Source: Pandoraea vervacti
GTDB lineage: Bacteria; Pseudomonadota; Gammaproteobacteria; Burkholderiales; Burkholderiaceae
Direction: 5' to 3'
Assembly (NCBI RefSeq): GCF_000934605.2
Contig: NZ_CP010897.2
Span: 1,922,001 to 1,986,000 of the forward strand
DNA: 64,000 nucleotides
Both the position numbers and the translations under genes were made by a program. Below are positions 18,247 through 26,875 of the stretch, one piece after another. The notes under the pieces are model-generated. The model searched no databases. It had not been told where the DNA came from and saw only the letters and a list, made by a program, of their open reading frames with translations. Positions within the stretch are counted from its first letter, which is position 1, and the number at the start of each line of letters is the position of its first letter.

Positions 18247-18792
18247 ATGTCGAGCTCATCGTCCTCGCGGACCGCACCGACCTTGTCCGGCGCCGGCCTC
18301 AAACGCAATTTTCCCCCGGTGGTGGACGCGCGCACGCGTGTGCTGATTCTCGGCAGCCTGCCGGGCGAGGTTTCTCTTGCCCACCAGCAGTACTACGCGC
18401 ATCCGCAGAATCGCTTCTGGTATCTGGTGGGGGAGGTGATCGGCGAACCGTTGCCGGCGCTCGCGTACGACGCGCGGCTCGACGCGTTGCGCGCCCATGG
18501 GGTGGGGCTGTGGGATGTCGTGGCGCAAGCGCGCCGCGAAGGCAGTCTCGACAGCAACATACGATTGCACACCGGCAGCGATCTCGCAGGGTTGATCGCC
18601 ACGTTGCCTGCACTACGTGCTGTGGCGTTCAACGGCGGCACGGCGGCTCGCATCGGTCAGCGCGCGCTGGCGCAGGGCGGTGTGACGATGCCGGTCGTAT
18701 TGCTGCCGTCGAGCAGTCCCGCGTACACGATTCCATTGGCCACAAAGCGCGATGCGTGGCTCGTGCTGCGTGACTGGCTGGACCAGACGTAG
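18247..18792 (+). CDS. Hypoxanthine/uracil-DNA glycosylase (deoxyinosine glycosylase type)
   Basis: A 181-residue uracil-DNA-glycosylase-fold protein. LILGSLPGEVSLAHQQYYAH is the family's first motif, followed by PQNRFWYLVGEVIG, and the C-terminal LLPSSSPAYT is the second motif. The lack of the family-1 GQDPYH water-activating segment and the presence of NRFW place it with the hypoxanthine-type glycosylases that remove deaminated bases. Start chosen at ATG 18247 (MSSSSSS), five bases after ubiC, rather than at an internal ubiC position. Confidence 0.82.
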   Translation: MSSSSSSRTAPTLSGAGLKRNFPPVVDARTRVLILGSLPGEVSLAHQQYYAHPQNRFWYLVGEVIGEPLPALAYDARLDALRAHGVGLWDVVAQARREGSLDSNIRLHTGSDLAGLIATLPALRAVAFNGGTAARIGQRALAQGGVTMPVVLLPSSSPAYTIPLATKRDAWLVLRDWLDQT

Positions 18793-18981
18793 TCGCCGGC
18801 GTCTCTCGCATGCCGGTCGTATCCCGGTCACATACCTGTCCCCCGCGCACCCGATCTGTTCGGTCTGCCGTTTGCGCGCAGACCGCGTATGCGTGGTCAC
18901 CAGACTTGCGCCGGCGTCCGACATCCCGAACCCGGTACAATGCGAACCCATCGGAATTTCCCGAGCATTACTGAAGGACAC

Positions 18982-19824
18982 ATGACCCTCATCAAACGCA
19001 AATCCATCGAAGCCGAAGCGTTCGTTGCCGACGACCGTGCCGCCCGTTCACCGCGCCCCGCGTACAAGCCGCGTTTTGCGCCGGTGACGTTCTCCGAAAT
19101 CGGTGGCGTGCGTTACCTGCATTTCGGCACGGAGTGGGTGCAGGGGGCGATGCGTCTGTCCAAGCCTGACCGTATCGAGCTCGAATACGCGCAGCAGATG
19201 ATGGCGTGGCTGTTGTTCCTGCGCGCGCCGAAGCACGTGGTGCAACTCGGGCTCGGCATGGGCTCGATCACCAAGTTCACGGCCAAGCAATTCCCGCGCA
19301 CGCAAGTGACGGCTGTTGAGCTCAACCCGGCCGTGGTCGTCGCCGCTCGCACGATGTTCGATCTGCCGAGCGATTCGCGTCGCCTGAAGGTGCTCGAAGC
19401 CGACGCCTGGGATTTCGTGACCGACACCGCAAATCACGGTACTGTCGACGTGCTACAAGTCGACCTCTATGACGCTACCGCGCGTGGGCCCGTGCATGAC
19501 ACGCCGGCCTTCTACAAGGCGTGCCGCGCCGTGCTGCGCGAGCCGGGCATGCTGACGATGAATCTGTTCGGCGATCACGACAGCTATCCGAAGAACATCC
19601 GTCGCCTGCGTCAGGCGTTCGACAATCGGGTGATCGAGTTCCCGGAAGTGCATGACGGCAACGTCATCGTATTGGCCTTCAATGGCCCGCTTCTGTCAGT
19701 CGAGTGGAAGGACGTGGAAGCCCGCGCCAAGGTGGTGGAAGCGGCCACCGGTCTGCCCGCGAAGCGATGGGTCAAACAGCTTCGCGAAACCAACGGTGAC
19801 GGCGGTCCAGTGCTTACGGTCTGA
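18982..19824 (+). CDS. Spermidine-synthase-like methyltransferase-fold protein
   Basis: A 280-residue protein of the spermidine synthase superfamily. The nucleotide-binding loop appears as VVQLGLGMGSITKFTA, followed by TAVELNPAVVVAAR and LEADAWDF. The middle acidic motif reads DVLQVDLYDATARGP where spermidine synthases have a catalytic aspartate. Known polyamine synthases are usually about this length, but the substrate-side motifs are not clear, so polyamine synthesis is not certain. GAAGGA lies just before the ATG. A duplicated-arm terminator follows. Confidence 0.78.
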   Translation: MTLIKRKSIEAEAFVADDRAARSPRPAYKPRFAPVTFSEIGGVRYLHFGTEWVQGAMRLSKPDRIELEYAQQMMAWLLFLRAPKHVVQLGLGMGSITKFTAKQFPRTQVTAVELNPAVVVAARTMFDLPSDSRRLKVLEADAWDFVTDTANHGTVDVLQVDLYDATARGPVHDTPAFYKACRAVLREPGMLTMNLFGDHDSYPKNIRRLRQAFDNRVIEFPEVHDGNVIVLAFNGPLLSVEWKDVEARAKVVEAATGLPAKRWVKQLRETNGDGGPVLTV

Positions 19825-19875
19825 CGTTACGCACGTAGTGCCGTCAATGGCGTAAGCCGCCATTCGCGGAGATGC

Positions 19876-19912
19876 AAAAAGCCAGCCGAGAGGCTGGCTG
19901 AGGCTGGCTTTT
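19876..19912 (+). terminator. Terminator with duplicated 3' arm
   Basis: AAAAAGCCAGCC (19876-19887) can pair with either of two GGCTGGCT arms, because GAGGCTGGCT is directly duplicated at 19890-19899 and 19900-19909. Only the distal arm is followed by a T run. Confidence 0.7.
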
Positions 19913-19990
19913 CGTTCTTGCGCGACCGTTAAGTCATCGGCGCGAAATCGGCCAAACACTAATTGAGCGAACGGCTCCAGCCGATCCGAA

Positions 19991-20344
19991 TCACGCCGCG
20001 ACTTCGTCGATGGTCAGCGGCTCGCCCCCGGCGACGATCGCCAGAAGGCGATCGACGTTCGGGTGGGCGCCCGGACGGTTGCGGGCGTCCGCCGTGTGCT
20101 CGCCGAACACGGCCAGTGCGTGCTCTGCAGCCTTGGCGTCGAGCGTGCCGAAGGCCTGCTTGAGATAGTGATACACGGCGAGCGAACCTTGCTTGCCCGG
20201 CGCATTCTCGATGGTGCCGACGATGGCGCCGCTGCCGTTGCGCAGGTCGATGCGGGCGATGCCTTCGATGCTGCCGTTGCTGCCGATAGCGGCCATCAAT
20301 GCGAGATTGTCCTTGAATACCGGGGTCGGGTCGATCACTGCCAT
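19991..20344 (-). CDS. DUF2322 family protein
   Basis: A 117-residue soluble protein. The segment IENAPGKQGSLAVYHYL and the following AEHALAVFGEHTADAR with PGAHPNVDRLLAI match the DUF2322 pattern as I remember it. Function unknown. Start chosen at 20344 (MAVIDPTPVF), because the upstream open frame has no family resemblance. It is followed on the plus strand side by the convergent methyltransferase gene. Confidence 0.72.
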   Translation of the reverse strand: MAVIDPTPVFKDNLALMAAIGSNGSIEGIARIDLRNGSGAIVGTIENAPGKQGSLAVYHYLKQAFGTLDAKAAEHALAVFGEHTADARNRPGAHPNVDRLLAIVAGGEPLTIDEVAA

Positions 20345-20459
20345 GGTGTTGCTGCTCCTGCGATTACGTCGAATGGGAATGGAAAAACATTGCGGGCCGA
20401 ATGTTATCACTTCGGCCGGCGCGGCTTGCTGTGGGACGGCATCGCCCGGGGGGGCGAAC

Positions 20460-21671
20460 TTAACCGCGTCGCCATTGCAGGATCGCCAGCGTCAGCACGC
20501 CCGCAATGAGCCCCCAGAAAGCCGAGCCGATGGACAGTAGCGTCAGGCCTGATGCCGTCACCATGAACGTAATCAGCGCTGCTTCGCGCTGTTTGACGTC
20601 ATGCATTGCATTGGCGAGCCCGTTCATGATCGACCCGAACAGCGCGAGCGCAGCAATCGAGACCACGAGCGCTTTCGGGAACGCCGCAAACAGCGCGGCA
20701 ATGGTCGCGCCGAAGGTGCCGGCAACCAGATAGAAGATGCCGGACCACGCGGCTGCCGTATAGCGCTTGGCGGGGTCTTCGTGTGCTTCGCGCCCGGTGC
20801 AGATCGCCGCGGTGATGGCTGCCAGATGGATGCCGTGCGAGCCAAAAGGCGCGAGCAGCACCGACGCGATACCCGTCGTCGAAATCAGCGGCGAGGCCGG
20901 CACGTTGTAGCCGTCAGCGCGCAACACGGCCAGACCCGGTACGTTCTGCGAGGCCATCGCCACCACGAACAGCGGGATCGCAATGCTGATCGTTGCGGCC
21001 AGCGAGAACGACGGAGTCGTCCACACAGGCTTTGCCAGCGAGACGTTGAAGTGGCTGAAATCGAGCAGCCCCAGCGCGCCGGCAACGGCCGTTCCCACGA
21101 TCAGCGCCAGCAAAATGGCGTAGCGCGAGGCGACACGCTTGACGACGAGGTAAGTCAAGAACATCGAGAGGACGAGTGCGGTCTGGTGCTGCGCGGCGAC
21201 GAATATCTCCAGCCCGATCCGGAAAAGAATCCCGGCGAGCAATGCGGAGGCCAGGGCAGGGGGCACGCGTCGCATGATCGTTTCGAAACCGCCCGTGAGT
21301 CCGCAAATAGCGATGAGCGCGTTGCAGACGATGAACGCGCCGATGGCCTCGCCGTAGGGAACCCCCGGCAGCGACGTGATCAAGAGGGCGGCGCCCGGGG
21401 TGGACCAGGCGACCACTACGGGCGTGCGATAGCGTAGCGACAAGCCGATGGTCGTCACGCCCATACCAATCGACAGCGCCCAGATCCAGGACGAGATTTG
21501 CGCCGGGCTCAGATGGGCGGCCTGTCCGGCCTGGAACATGAGGATGAGCGAGCTGGTATAGCCGGTCATCATGGCCACGAAGCCGGCGACGATGGCCGAT
21601 GCAGACGTGTCCGCCAACGGACGCAATGGCGGCAGGGGCGGGGGCGGCGCGGGCGTGGTGCTGGACGTCAT
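20460..21671 (-). CDS. BenE-family benzoate/H+ symporter-like transporter
   Basis: A 403-residue inner-membrane protein with about twelve hydrophobic segments. Diagnostic stretches include VVVAWSTPGAALLITSLPG and PFGSHGIHLAAITAAICTG, as in BenE. The family imports benzoate or related aromatic acids with protons. No benzoate-degradation genes are in the window, so the substrate is open. An N-terminal Pro-rich tail of about 20 residues precedes helix 1. Start ATG 21671. Confidence 0.85.
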   Translation of the reverse strand: MTSSTTPAPPPPLPPLRPLADTSASAIVAGFVAMMTGYTSSLILMFQAGQAAHLSPAQISSWIWALSIGMGVTTIGLSLRYRTPVVVAWSTPGAALLITSLPGVPYGEAIGAFIVCNALIAICGLTGGFETIMRRVPPALASALLAGILFRIGLEIFVAAQHQTALVLSMFLTYLVVKRVASRYAILLALIVGTAVAGALGLLDFSHFNVSLAKPVWTTPSFSLAATISIAIPLFVVAMASQNVPGLAVLRADGYNVPASPLISTTGIASVLLAPFGSHGIHLAAITAAICTGREAHEDPAKRYTAAAWSGIFYLVAGTFGATIAALFAAFPKALVVSIAALALFGSIMNGLANAMHDVKQREAALITFMVTASGLTLLSIGSAFWGLIAGVLTLAILQWRRG

Positions 21672-21770
21672 GATGAAGTGCTGTCTCTGCGTATGTTGTG
21701 GCGTTTTGGTTGTGATGTCTTGCGCTACTGGCGGCGCAATGGGCCGGGTGCGTACCCGGCGTCCGATACT

Positions 21771-21800
21771 CCGCAATGTGCCGCAATGTGCCGCAATGTG
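21771..21800. repeat. 10-bp tandem repeat CCGCAATGTG x3
   Basis: Three exact copies of CCGCAATGTG upstream of the minus-strand BenE gene (100 bp from its start) and 42 bp from the end of the VWA gene. The location could affect benE expression if copy number varies. Confidence 0.75.
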
Positions 21801-21841
21801 CGGCAGCGTGAAGCCATGGGGAAACAAGCGGAAGCGGCGGT

Positions 21842-23017
21842 TTACTTGCTGAGTACGCGCATGGCCGATTCCAGCCCCGAGAGCGTAATCGGGTACATGC
21901 GATTCGCAAATAGCTGACGGATCACCGAGATCGACTGGCGATATTGCCAAATCGCTTCGGGCTCCGGGTTGAGCCACGCATGATGCGGGAAGCGATCGAT
22001 GAAGCGCCGCAGCCACACGGCGCCCGCTTCCTTGTTGTTGTATTCGACTGAGCCGCCCGGTTGCAGCACTTCGTACGGACTCATCGTGGCGTCGCCCACA
22101 AAAATCAGCTTGTAGTCGGCCAGGTATTTACGGAGCACGTCCCACGTCTCGAAACGCTCGTTGTGGCGACGACGGTTTTGCCGCCAGAGATAGTCGTAGA
22201 CGCAGTTGTGGAAATAGTAAAACTCAAGATGCTTGAACTCCGACTTTGCGGCGGAGAAAAGCTCTTCGGTGCGCGCGATATGGTCGTCCATCGAACCGCC
22301 GACATCGAGCAGCATCAGCACCTTGACGTTGTTATGGCGCTCCGGCACGAGTTTCAGGTCGAGCCAGCCGGCGTTGGCGGCCGTCGAACGAATGGTGTCG
22401 TCGAGATCGAGTTCTTCGGCAGCACCTTCGCGCGCAAATTTGCGTAGGCGTCGCAACGCAACCTTGATGTTGCGGGTGCCGAGTTCTACGGAATCGTCGT
22501 AGTCGCGATACGTACGCTGGTCCCAGACTTTGACCGCCGTGCGATTGCCGTTGCTTTCCCCCCCGATACGAATGCCCTCGGGGTTGTAGCCGCCATTGCC
22601 GAACGGCGATGTTCCGCCCGTGCCGATCCACTTGTTGCCGCCTTCGTGCCGCCCCTTCTGCTCGTCGAACAACTGCTTCAGGCGCTCCATGAGCTTGTCC
22701 AACCCGCCCAGTGCCTGAATACGCGCCTTGTCTTCCGGGGACAACTCGCGTTGCATACGCTTCTTGAGCCACTCCAGCGGCACCTCGCCGGAGGCATCCA
22801 CGATCTGCTGCACGCCTTTGAAGTACGCGCCGAAGGCCTGATCGAACTTGTCGTAATGCTTCTCGTCCTTGACGAGCGAAAGACGCGCCAGATAGTAAAA
22901 CTCGTCGAGCGAGGGCGCGATGACCTGACGTTGCAGCGCTTCGAGCAGCGTCAGGTATTCCTTGACGGAAACCGGCAGCTTCGCCGCGCGCAAGGTGTAG
23001 AAGAAGTCGATCAGCAT
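21842..23017 (-). CDS. VWA-domain protein, CoxE-like partner of MoxR ATPase
   Basis: A 391-residue cytosolic protein. The C-terminal half is a von Willebrand A-like domain whose metal motif reads LLDVGGSMDDH, with glycine in place of the first serine of the usual DxSxS. The N-terminal half contains RGRALTEELSPEDKARIQALG-type helical sequence seen in CoxE/VWA partners. It lies 13 bp downstream of the MoxR-type ATPase gene, a conserved pairing in which ATPase and VWA protein act as a chaperone for metal-cofactor insertion or protein assembly. The client is unknown. Confidence 0.85.
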   Translation of the reverse strand: MLIDFFYTLRAAKLPVSVKEYLTLLEALQRQVIAPSLDEFYYLARLSLVKDEKHYDKFDQAFGAYFKGVQQIVDASGEVPLEWLKKRMQRELSPEDKARIQALGGLDKLMERLKQLFDEQKGRHEGGNKWIGTGGTSPFGNGGYNPEGIRIGGESNGNRTAVKVWDQRTYRDYDDSVELGTRNIKVALRRLRKFAREGAAEELDLDDTIRSTAANAGWLDLKLVPERHNNVKVLMLLDVGGSMDDHIARTEELFSAAKSEFKHLEFYYFHNCVYDYLWRQNRRRHNERFETWDVLRKYLADYKLIFVGDATMSPYEVLQPGGSVEYNNKEAGAVWLRRFIDRFPHHAWLNPEPEAIWQYRQSISVIRQLFANRMYPITLSGLESAMRVLSK

Positions 23018-23030
23018 GACGTGGGCGCGC

Positions 23031-23873
23031 TTACCGGTTGGCGCGGTTCATGAAGACGAGGCGCTCGAACAGGTGCATGTCCTGTTCATTCTTGAGCAGA
23101 GCCCCCGCAAGCGGCGGAATCGCCAGCTTGTTATCGGCGCTACGCAGCGCTTCCGGCCCGATCTCCTCGGCCATCAGCAACTTGAGCCAGTCGATGAGCT
23201 CCGAGGTCGAAGGCTTCTTCTTCAGGCCGGGGATCTCGCGCACCTCGAAGAACGTCGCCATGGCGGCGTTCACCAGTTCGCGTCGAATATTGGGGAAATG
23301 GACGTCGATGATCGACTGCATCGTCGACGGTTCGGGAAACTTGATGTAGTGGAAGAAACAGCGGCGAAGGAAGGCGTCCGGCAATTCCTTTTCGTTGTTC
23401 GACGTGATGATGACAAGCGGGCGATGACGTGCCTTGACCAGCTCGCGCGTTTCATAGACGTAGAACTCCATGCGATCGAGCTCGCGCAGCAGGTCGTTCG
23501 GAAACTCGATGTCGGCCTTGTCGATCTCGTCGATCAGCAATACCACGGGCTGATCGGCTTCGAAGGCTTGCCAGAGTACGCCCTTGACAATGTAGTTGGC
23601 GATGTCGCGGACGCGTTCGTCGCCCAGTTGCGAGTCGCGCAGACGCGACACGGCGTCGTATTCGTACAGACCTTGCTGCGCCTTGGTGGTGGACTTGACG
23701 TGCCATTGCAGCAGCGGCATGCCGAGGGCGGCCGCGACTTCCTCCGCGAGCATGGTCTTGCCGGTGCCGGGCTCGCCTTTGATGAGCAATGGTCGTTGCA
23801 GCGTGGCCGCCGCATTCACGGCGAGCTTGAGGTCGTCGGTGGCGACGTATTGGGAAGAACCTTCGAAGCGCAT
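23031..23873 (-). CDS. MoxR-family AAA+ ATPase
   Basis: A 280-residue AAA+ protein. Walker A is GEPGTGKT at 33-40, Walker B is VVLLIDEIDKADIEF, and sensor-1 is in RPLVIITSNNEKELP. The helical C-terminal domain has the MoxR-type lid. It works with the adjacent VWA protein. Start placed at ATG 23873 (MRFEGSSQYV); a start six codons upstream is also possible. Confidence 0.88.
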   Translation of the reverse strand: MRFEGSSQYVATDDLKLAVNAAATLQRPLLIKGEPGTGKTMLAEEVAAALGMPLLQWHVKSTTKAQQGLYEYDAVSRLRDSQLGDERVRDIANYIVKGVLWQAFEADQPVVLLIDEIDKADIEFPNDLLRELDRMEFYVYETRELVKARHRPLVIITSNNEKELPDAFLRRCFFHYIKFPEPSTMQSIIDVHFPNIRRELVNAAMATFFEVREIPGLKKKPSTSELIDWLKLLMAEEIGPEALRSADNKLAIPPLAGALLKNEQDMHLFERLVFMNRANR

Positions 23874-24030
23874 TGTCTGAGCCGTCCGCAAACCGCCGGC
23901 CAGGCGGCCGGGCAGGGAAAAAGTTCAGTATAAGACATTGCGCATGAGGCTCGCTTGGGCACAAGAAATGTGTCTTTACATCAAAGGCTTGCGAGAAAAC
24001 TTCGGAGAACTGTGCGGGTCAGCACCGAGT

Positions 24031-24058
24031 TTGCGCCCGGGAGGGTGTGGGTTACAAT
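24031..24058 (+). promoter_or_regulatory. Candidate promoter for the cytochrome c pair
   Basis: TTGCGC at 24031-24036 and TACAAT at 24053-24058 with a 16-bp spacer, about 97 bp upstream of the first cytochrome start. TACAAT is a good -10 match; the -35 is only partial. Confidence 0.35.
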
Positions 24059-24154
24059 CGATTGCTTTTTTCACAGGTCGACAGCCTTGGAGCCGGGATG
24101 TCGATCTGCGTGTTGCGGGCCGGTATTCCAACCAAAAACGTTCCCAAGAAGACC

Positions 24155-24520
24155 ATGAAAAAGTTCCTCACGATGATGGCGCTGACGCTTGGCAGCACGT
24201 CACTCATGTCGCTCAGCGCGCTTCATGCGGCCGAACTCAAGCCTGACATGGAAGCGGCAAAAGGCAAGGTGGCCATGTGCATCGGCTGCCACGGCATTCC
24301 CGACTATCGCACAGCGTTCCCCGAGGTGTATCACGTACCCAAAATCGGTGGGCAGAACGCGAAGTACATCGAAAACGCCCTGAAGGAATACGCCAAGGGC
24401 GACCGCAAGTTCCAGACGATGCATGGCATCGCAGCCACGTTGACTGATCAGGACATCGTCGACATTGCCGCCTATTACGCGGCACAGACGGCGTCGACGC
24501 CGGTCAATCCCCAGAAGTAA
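24155..24520 (+). CDS. Small periplasmic c-type cytochrome
   Basis: A 121-residue single-heme class I cytochrome c. The signal peptide covers about 1-26 (MKKFLTMMALTLGS ... LHAAE). The heme site is CIGCH at 42-46, with a likely axial methionine in FQTMHGIA. The start at 24155 gives a normal signal peptide. The second cytochrome starts 25 bp after the stop. The pair probably serves electron transfer near a terminal oxidase or dehydrogenase, not identified here. Confidence 0.87.
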   Translation: MKKFLTMMALTLGSTSLMSLSALHAAELKPDMEAAKGKVAMCIGCHGIPDYRTAFPEVYHVPKIGGQNAKYIENALKEYAKGDRKFQTMHGIAATLTDQDIVDIAAYYAAQTASTPVNPQK

Positions 24521-24545
24521 AACGTGCGTGGCTGAGGAGAACACG

Positions 24546-24968
24546 ATGAAGCATTCGATGCATTCGATGGCAAAGGCCGCGGCTGCGGTGTCCCTGACGC
24601 TGGGTGCGGCGCTCGCCGGCATGAGTGGCGCTGCGGTGGCCGCAGGTAACGTAGCGAACGGTAAGGCGCTGGTCGACAAGGGCATGTGCGTCAGTTGCCA
24701 TGGCGCAAATCTGAACGCGCCGATCACGCCGGAGTATCCGAAGCTGGCCGGTCAGTACGCGGATTACATCTATAACGCCCTGCGGGCGTACCAGAACGAA
24801 ACGAGCCTCGTCTATGGCCGCAGCAACGCGATCATGAAGACGCAGGTCATGTCCAATCCGGCGACGATCGGCAAGGACGGCAAGCCGCGTCCCTTCACCT
24901 CCCAGGAGCTCAAGGACATCTCGGCTTACATCGAATCGCTGCCCGGCGATCTGGTCACGAAGAAGTAA
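24546..24968 (+). CDS. Periplasmic c-type cytochrome
   Basis: A 140-residue single-heme class I cytochrome c with a signal peptide ending near residue 32 (SGAAVAAG) and heme motif CVSCH at 48-52. A candidate axial Met is in IMKTQVMSNP. It is a divergent paralog of the preceding cytochrome and is translated from the same probable message. A strong terminator follows. Confidence 0.87.
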   Translation: MKHSMHSMAKAAAAVSLTLGAALAGMSGAAVAAGNVANGKALVDKGMCVSCHGANLNAPITPEYPKLAGQYADYIYNALRAYQNETSLVYGRSNAIMKTQVMSNPATIGKDGKPRPFTSQELKDISAYIESLPGDLVTKK

Positions 24969-24990
24969 GTCTTTTGCGGCAGCATGAAAA

Positions 24991-25028
24991 AACGACGGTT
25001 GCTGTGTGGCAACCGTCGTTTATTTTCG
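24991..25028 (+). terminator. Intrinsic terminator after the cytochrome genes
   Basis: AAACGACGGTTGC (24991-25003) and GCAACCGTCGTTT (25010-25022) form a perfect 13-bp stem with a TGTGTG loop, followed by ATTTTCG. Confidence 0.85.
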
Positions 25029-25158
25029 TCTGACGAGGTGCGCTTTGCACGTACTCGGCCACGTTGGCTACGTGTTGCCGCCGGATGCGGCGTGCTAATG
25101 GGCGTTGCCGTGCAATTCACGCGAACCGATCACCTCAGGCGTTGCTCCGCCAGCGCGC

Positions 25159-25590
25159 TTAGCGCGATGCCTGCTGCTCGATACGTTGCAGGTAGGCATC
25201 CGAGTCGGGCGGCTGGCCGCTGCGCTGCGCTTCCCAGAGCGTCTGTCCGAGGCATTCCATGATGCGGTGCTGCGCTTCGTGAGGGGAATCAAGACGGTTC
25301 GTCAGCTTTTCGTAGGCGGCGCGAATGCCCGGCGGCTGATCGATCGACACCTGCTCGCTGATCGCGAGATGCATGGACAGGTGCAGGAACGGGTTGGTCT
25401 GTCCCGCTTCGGGCGAGTAATCGCGGGCGCTGGCCTCGTCGGTGTCGGTGAGGGCGTCGTGATACTCCGGGTGTTCGTTGATCCAGTCGGCAGCGATCGT
25501 CTCGAGCGGCGTCAGGATATTGCCGTCGCGTTGCTTTTGCCAGGTGGTGCAGAAGAATTGCCGGACTTCGTCGCGGCTCGGATTGAACAT
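25159..25590 (-). CDS. DUF1841 family protein
   Basis: A 143-residue soluble protein. It opens MFNPSRDEVRQFFCTTWQK, and continues through NPFLHLSMHLAISEQ and DQPPGIRAAYEKL to RIMECLGQTLWEAQR, the DUF1841 pattern of Beta- and Gammaproteobacteria. Function unknown. Start placed at 25590; the open frame upstream lacks family resemblance. It is divergent from the EamA gene, with two tandem-repeat arrays between them. Confidence 0.8.
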   Translation of the reverse strand: MFNPSRDEVRQFFCTTWQKQRDGNILTPLETIAADWINEHPEYHDALTDTDEASARDYSPEAGQTNPFLHLSMHLAISEQVSIDQPPGIRAAYEKLTNRLDSPHEAQHRIMECLGQTLWEAQRSGQPPDSDAYLQRIEQQASR

Positions 25591-25667
25591 GGGGACTCCG
25601 TGGGGTTCTTTTTGAGGCGTCTTGCGGCGTGCTTGGCCATGACTACAATGGCGGGGCGGCAAATGTC

Positions 25668-25699
25668 GTGCCGCAGTGCCGCAGTGCCGCAGTGCCGCG
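25668..25699. repeat. 8-bp tandem repeat GTGCCGCA x4
   Basis: GTGCCGCA is repeated four times, the last copy ending in G. It lies in the 229-bp gap between the divergent DUF1841 and EamA genes. An 8-bp unit changes helical phase when copies are gained or lost. Confidence 0.8.
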
Positions 25700-25720
25700 A
25701 TAGGCCGGGCGGGTCGGCGG

Positions 25721-25772
25721 TGACCGGAATTTGTGACCGGAACTCGTGACCGCGATCCACGACCGGAATTCG
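25721..25772. repeat. 13-bp degenerate tandem repeat x4
   Basis: Four contiguous 13-mers: TGACCGGAATTTG, TGACCGGAACTCG, TGACCGCGATCCA and CGACCGGAATTCG. The array lies 22 bp after the 8-bp array and 48 bp before the EamA start. Units share TGACCG and could be repeated protein-binding sites, or simply a slippage product. Confidence 0.7.
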
Positions 25773-25819
25773 CCGATAACGCAATAAAAACACGCCGTAT
25801 TGTCGCTCAATTCGTCATT

Positions 25820-26773
25820 ATGCCGCAAAGCCCCCGTCTTCCTGACGTCCCTCAGGCCTCTGGCGCCATCCCGGCGGCGAATCCTGCCCCAGCGGCGCCG
25901 ACCTGGGGCGGCGTAGCGCTGATCGCGATATCGGCGTCGGCGTTCGGGGCCATGGCGATCTTCGCGCGGGGGGCGACGGCGTCAGGGGCCGACATCTTCG
26001 CGATGTTGCTGTTTCGCTTCTTTGTCGCTGCCGTGCTGCTAATCGTCTGGTGTCGCTTGCAGCGCGTGCGTTTTCCGTCGCGTCGCCAGTCGTTGCATAT
26101 CGCACTCATGGGCGGTATCGGCTATGTCGGTCAGTCACTGTGCTTTTTCGGTGCGCTGCAGTACGCTCAGGCGTCGCTCGTCGCGCTGCTGCTTTATCTC
26201 TACCCCGTTTTCGTGACGATTTTGGCCGCGATTTTCCTGCGCGAGCGCCTCACGCCGGTCAAGCTGGGGGCGCTCGTGCTGTGCTCGCTGGGGACTGCGC
26301 TCACGGTCGGCGGCGGGCAAGGTCAGCCGCTGGGTATGGCGCTTGCCGTGGCGGCTGCGTTGATCTATTCCGGGTATATCGTCGTGGGCGCCCGACTAAC
26401 GCGAGGCGTCGACGCCCGTGCGACGGCGACGCTCGTCTGCGTGGCGGCCACGGCGTCGTTCGGCGTGATGTCGGCGATCAGGGCGTCACAGGGCGAATCG
26501 TTACACTGGCCTGCCAGCGCAGGTGGTTGGGCCGCCCTGATCGCCATCGCCCTATGTTCGACGGTCGTGGCCATCCTGACATTCTTCGCCGGTTTGCAGC
26601 GCCTTGGCGCGGGGCGTGCCTCGATGCTCTCGACGCTGGAGCCGGTCGTCACCGTGCTACTTGCGGCCATGTTGCTGGGCGAAACGCTCACGCCCGCACA
26701 GTGGGGCGGCGGGGCGTTGATATTGGCAGGCGTTGTCTGGCTCTCTGCGCGAGGCGCTGCGGCCAATGCCTGA
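25820..26773 (+). CDS. EamA/DMT-family transporter
   Basis: A 317-residue inner-membrane protein with about ten helices in two EamA repeats, including RFFVAAVLLIVWC in the first half and ALCSTVVAILTFFAGLQRLG with ASMLSTLEPVVTVLLAAMLL in the second. The N-terminal 30 residues are Pro/Ala-rich. It probably exports a small metabolite. It is unlike the EamA protein at 11.3 kb in its N-terminal tail and promoter surroundings. Start ATG 25820 (MPQSPRLP). Confidence 0.83.
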   Translation: MPQSPRLPDVPQASGAIPAANPAPAAPTWGGVALIAISASAFGAMAIFARGATASGADIFAMLLFRFFVAAVLLIVWCRLQRVRFPSRRQSLHIALMGGIGYVGQSLCFFGALQYAQASLVALLLYLYPVFVTILAAIFLRERLTPVKLGALVLCSLGTALTVGGGQGQPLGMALAVAAALIYSGYIVVGARLTRGVDARATATLVCVAATASFGVMSAIRASQGESLHWPASAGGWAALIAIALCSTVVAILTFFAGLQRLGAGRASMLSTLEPVVTVLLAAMLLGETLTPAQWGGGALILAGVVWLSARGAAANA

Positions 26774-26875
26774 CGTCACGGTGATTTTTGCCGCAGCGGC
26801 GCGCGATAGACGGCGACGGTACAATCGCCCGTCGACAGCGCTTTGTTCGCTATTTATTTTCCGAGGTCATTCGTC

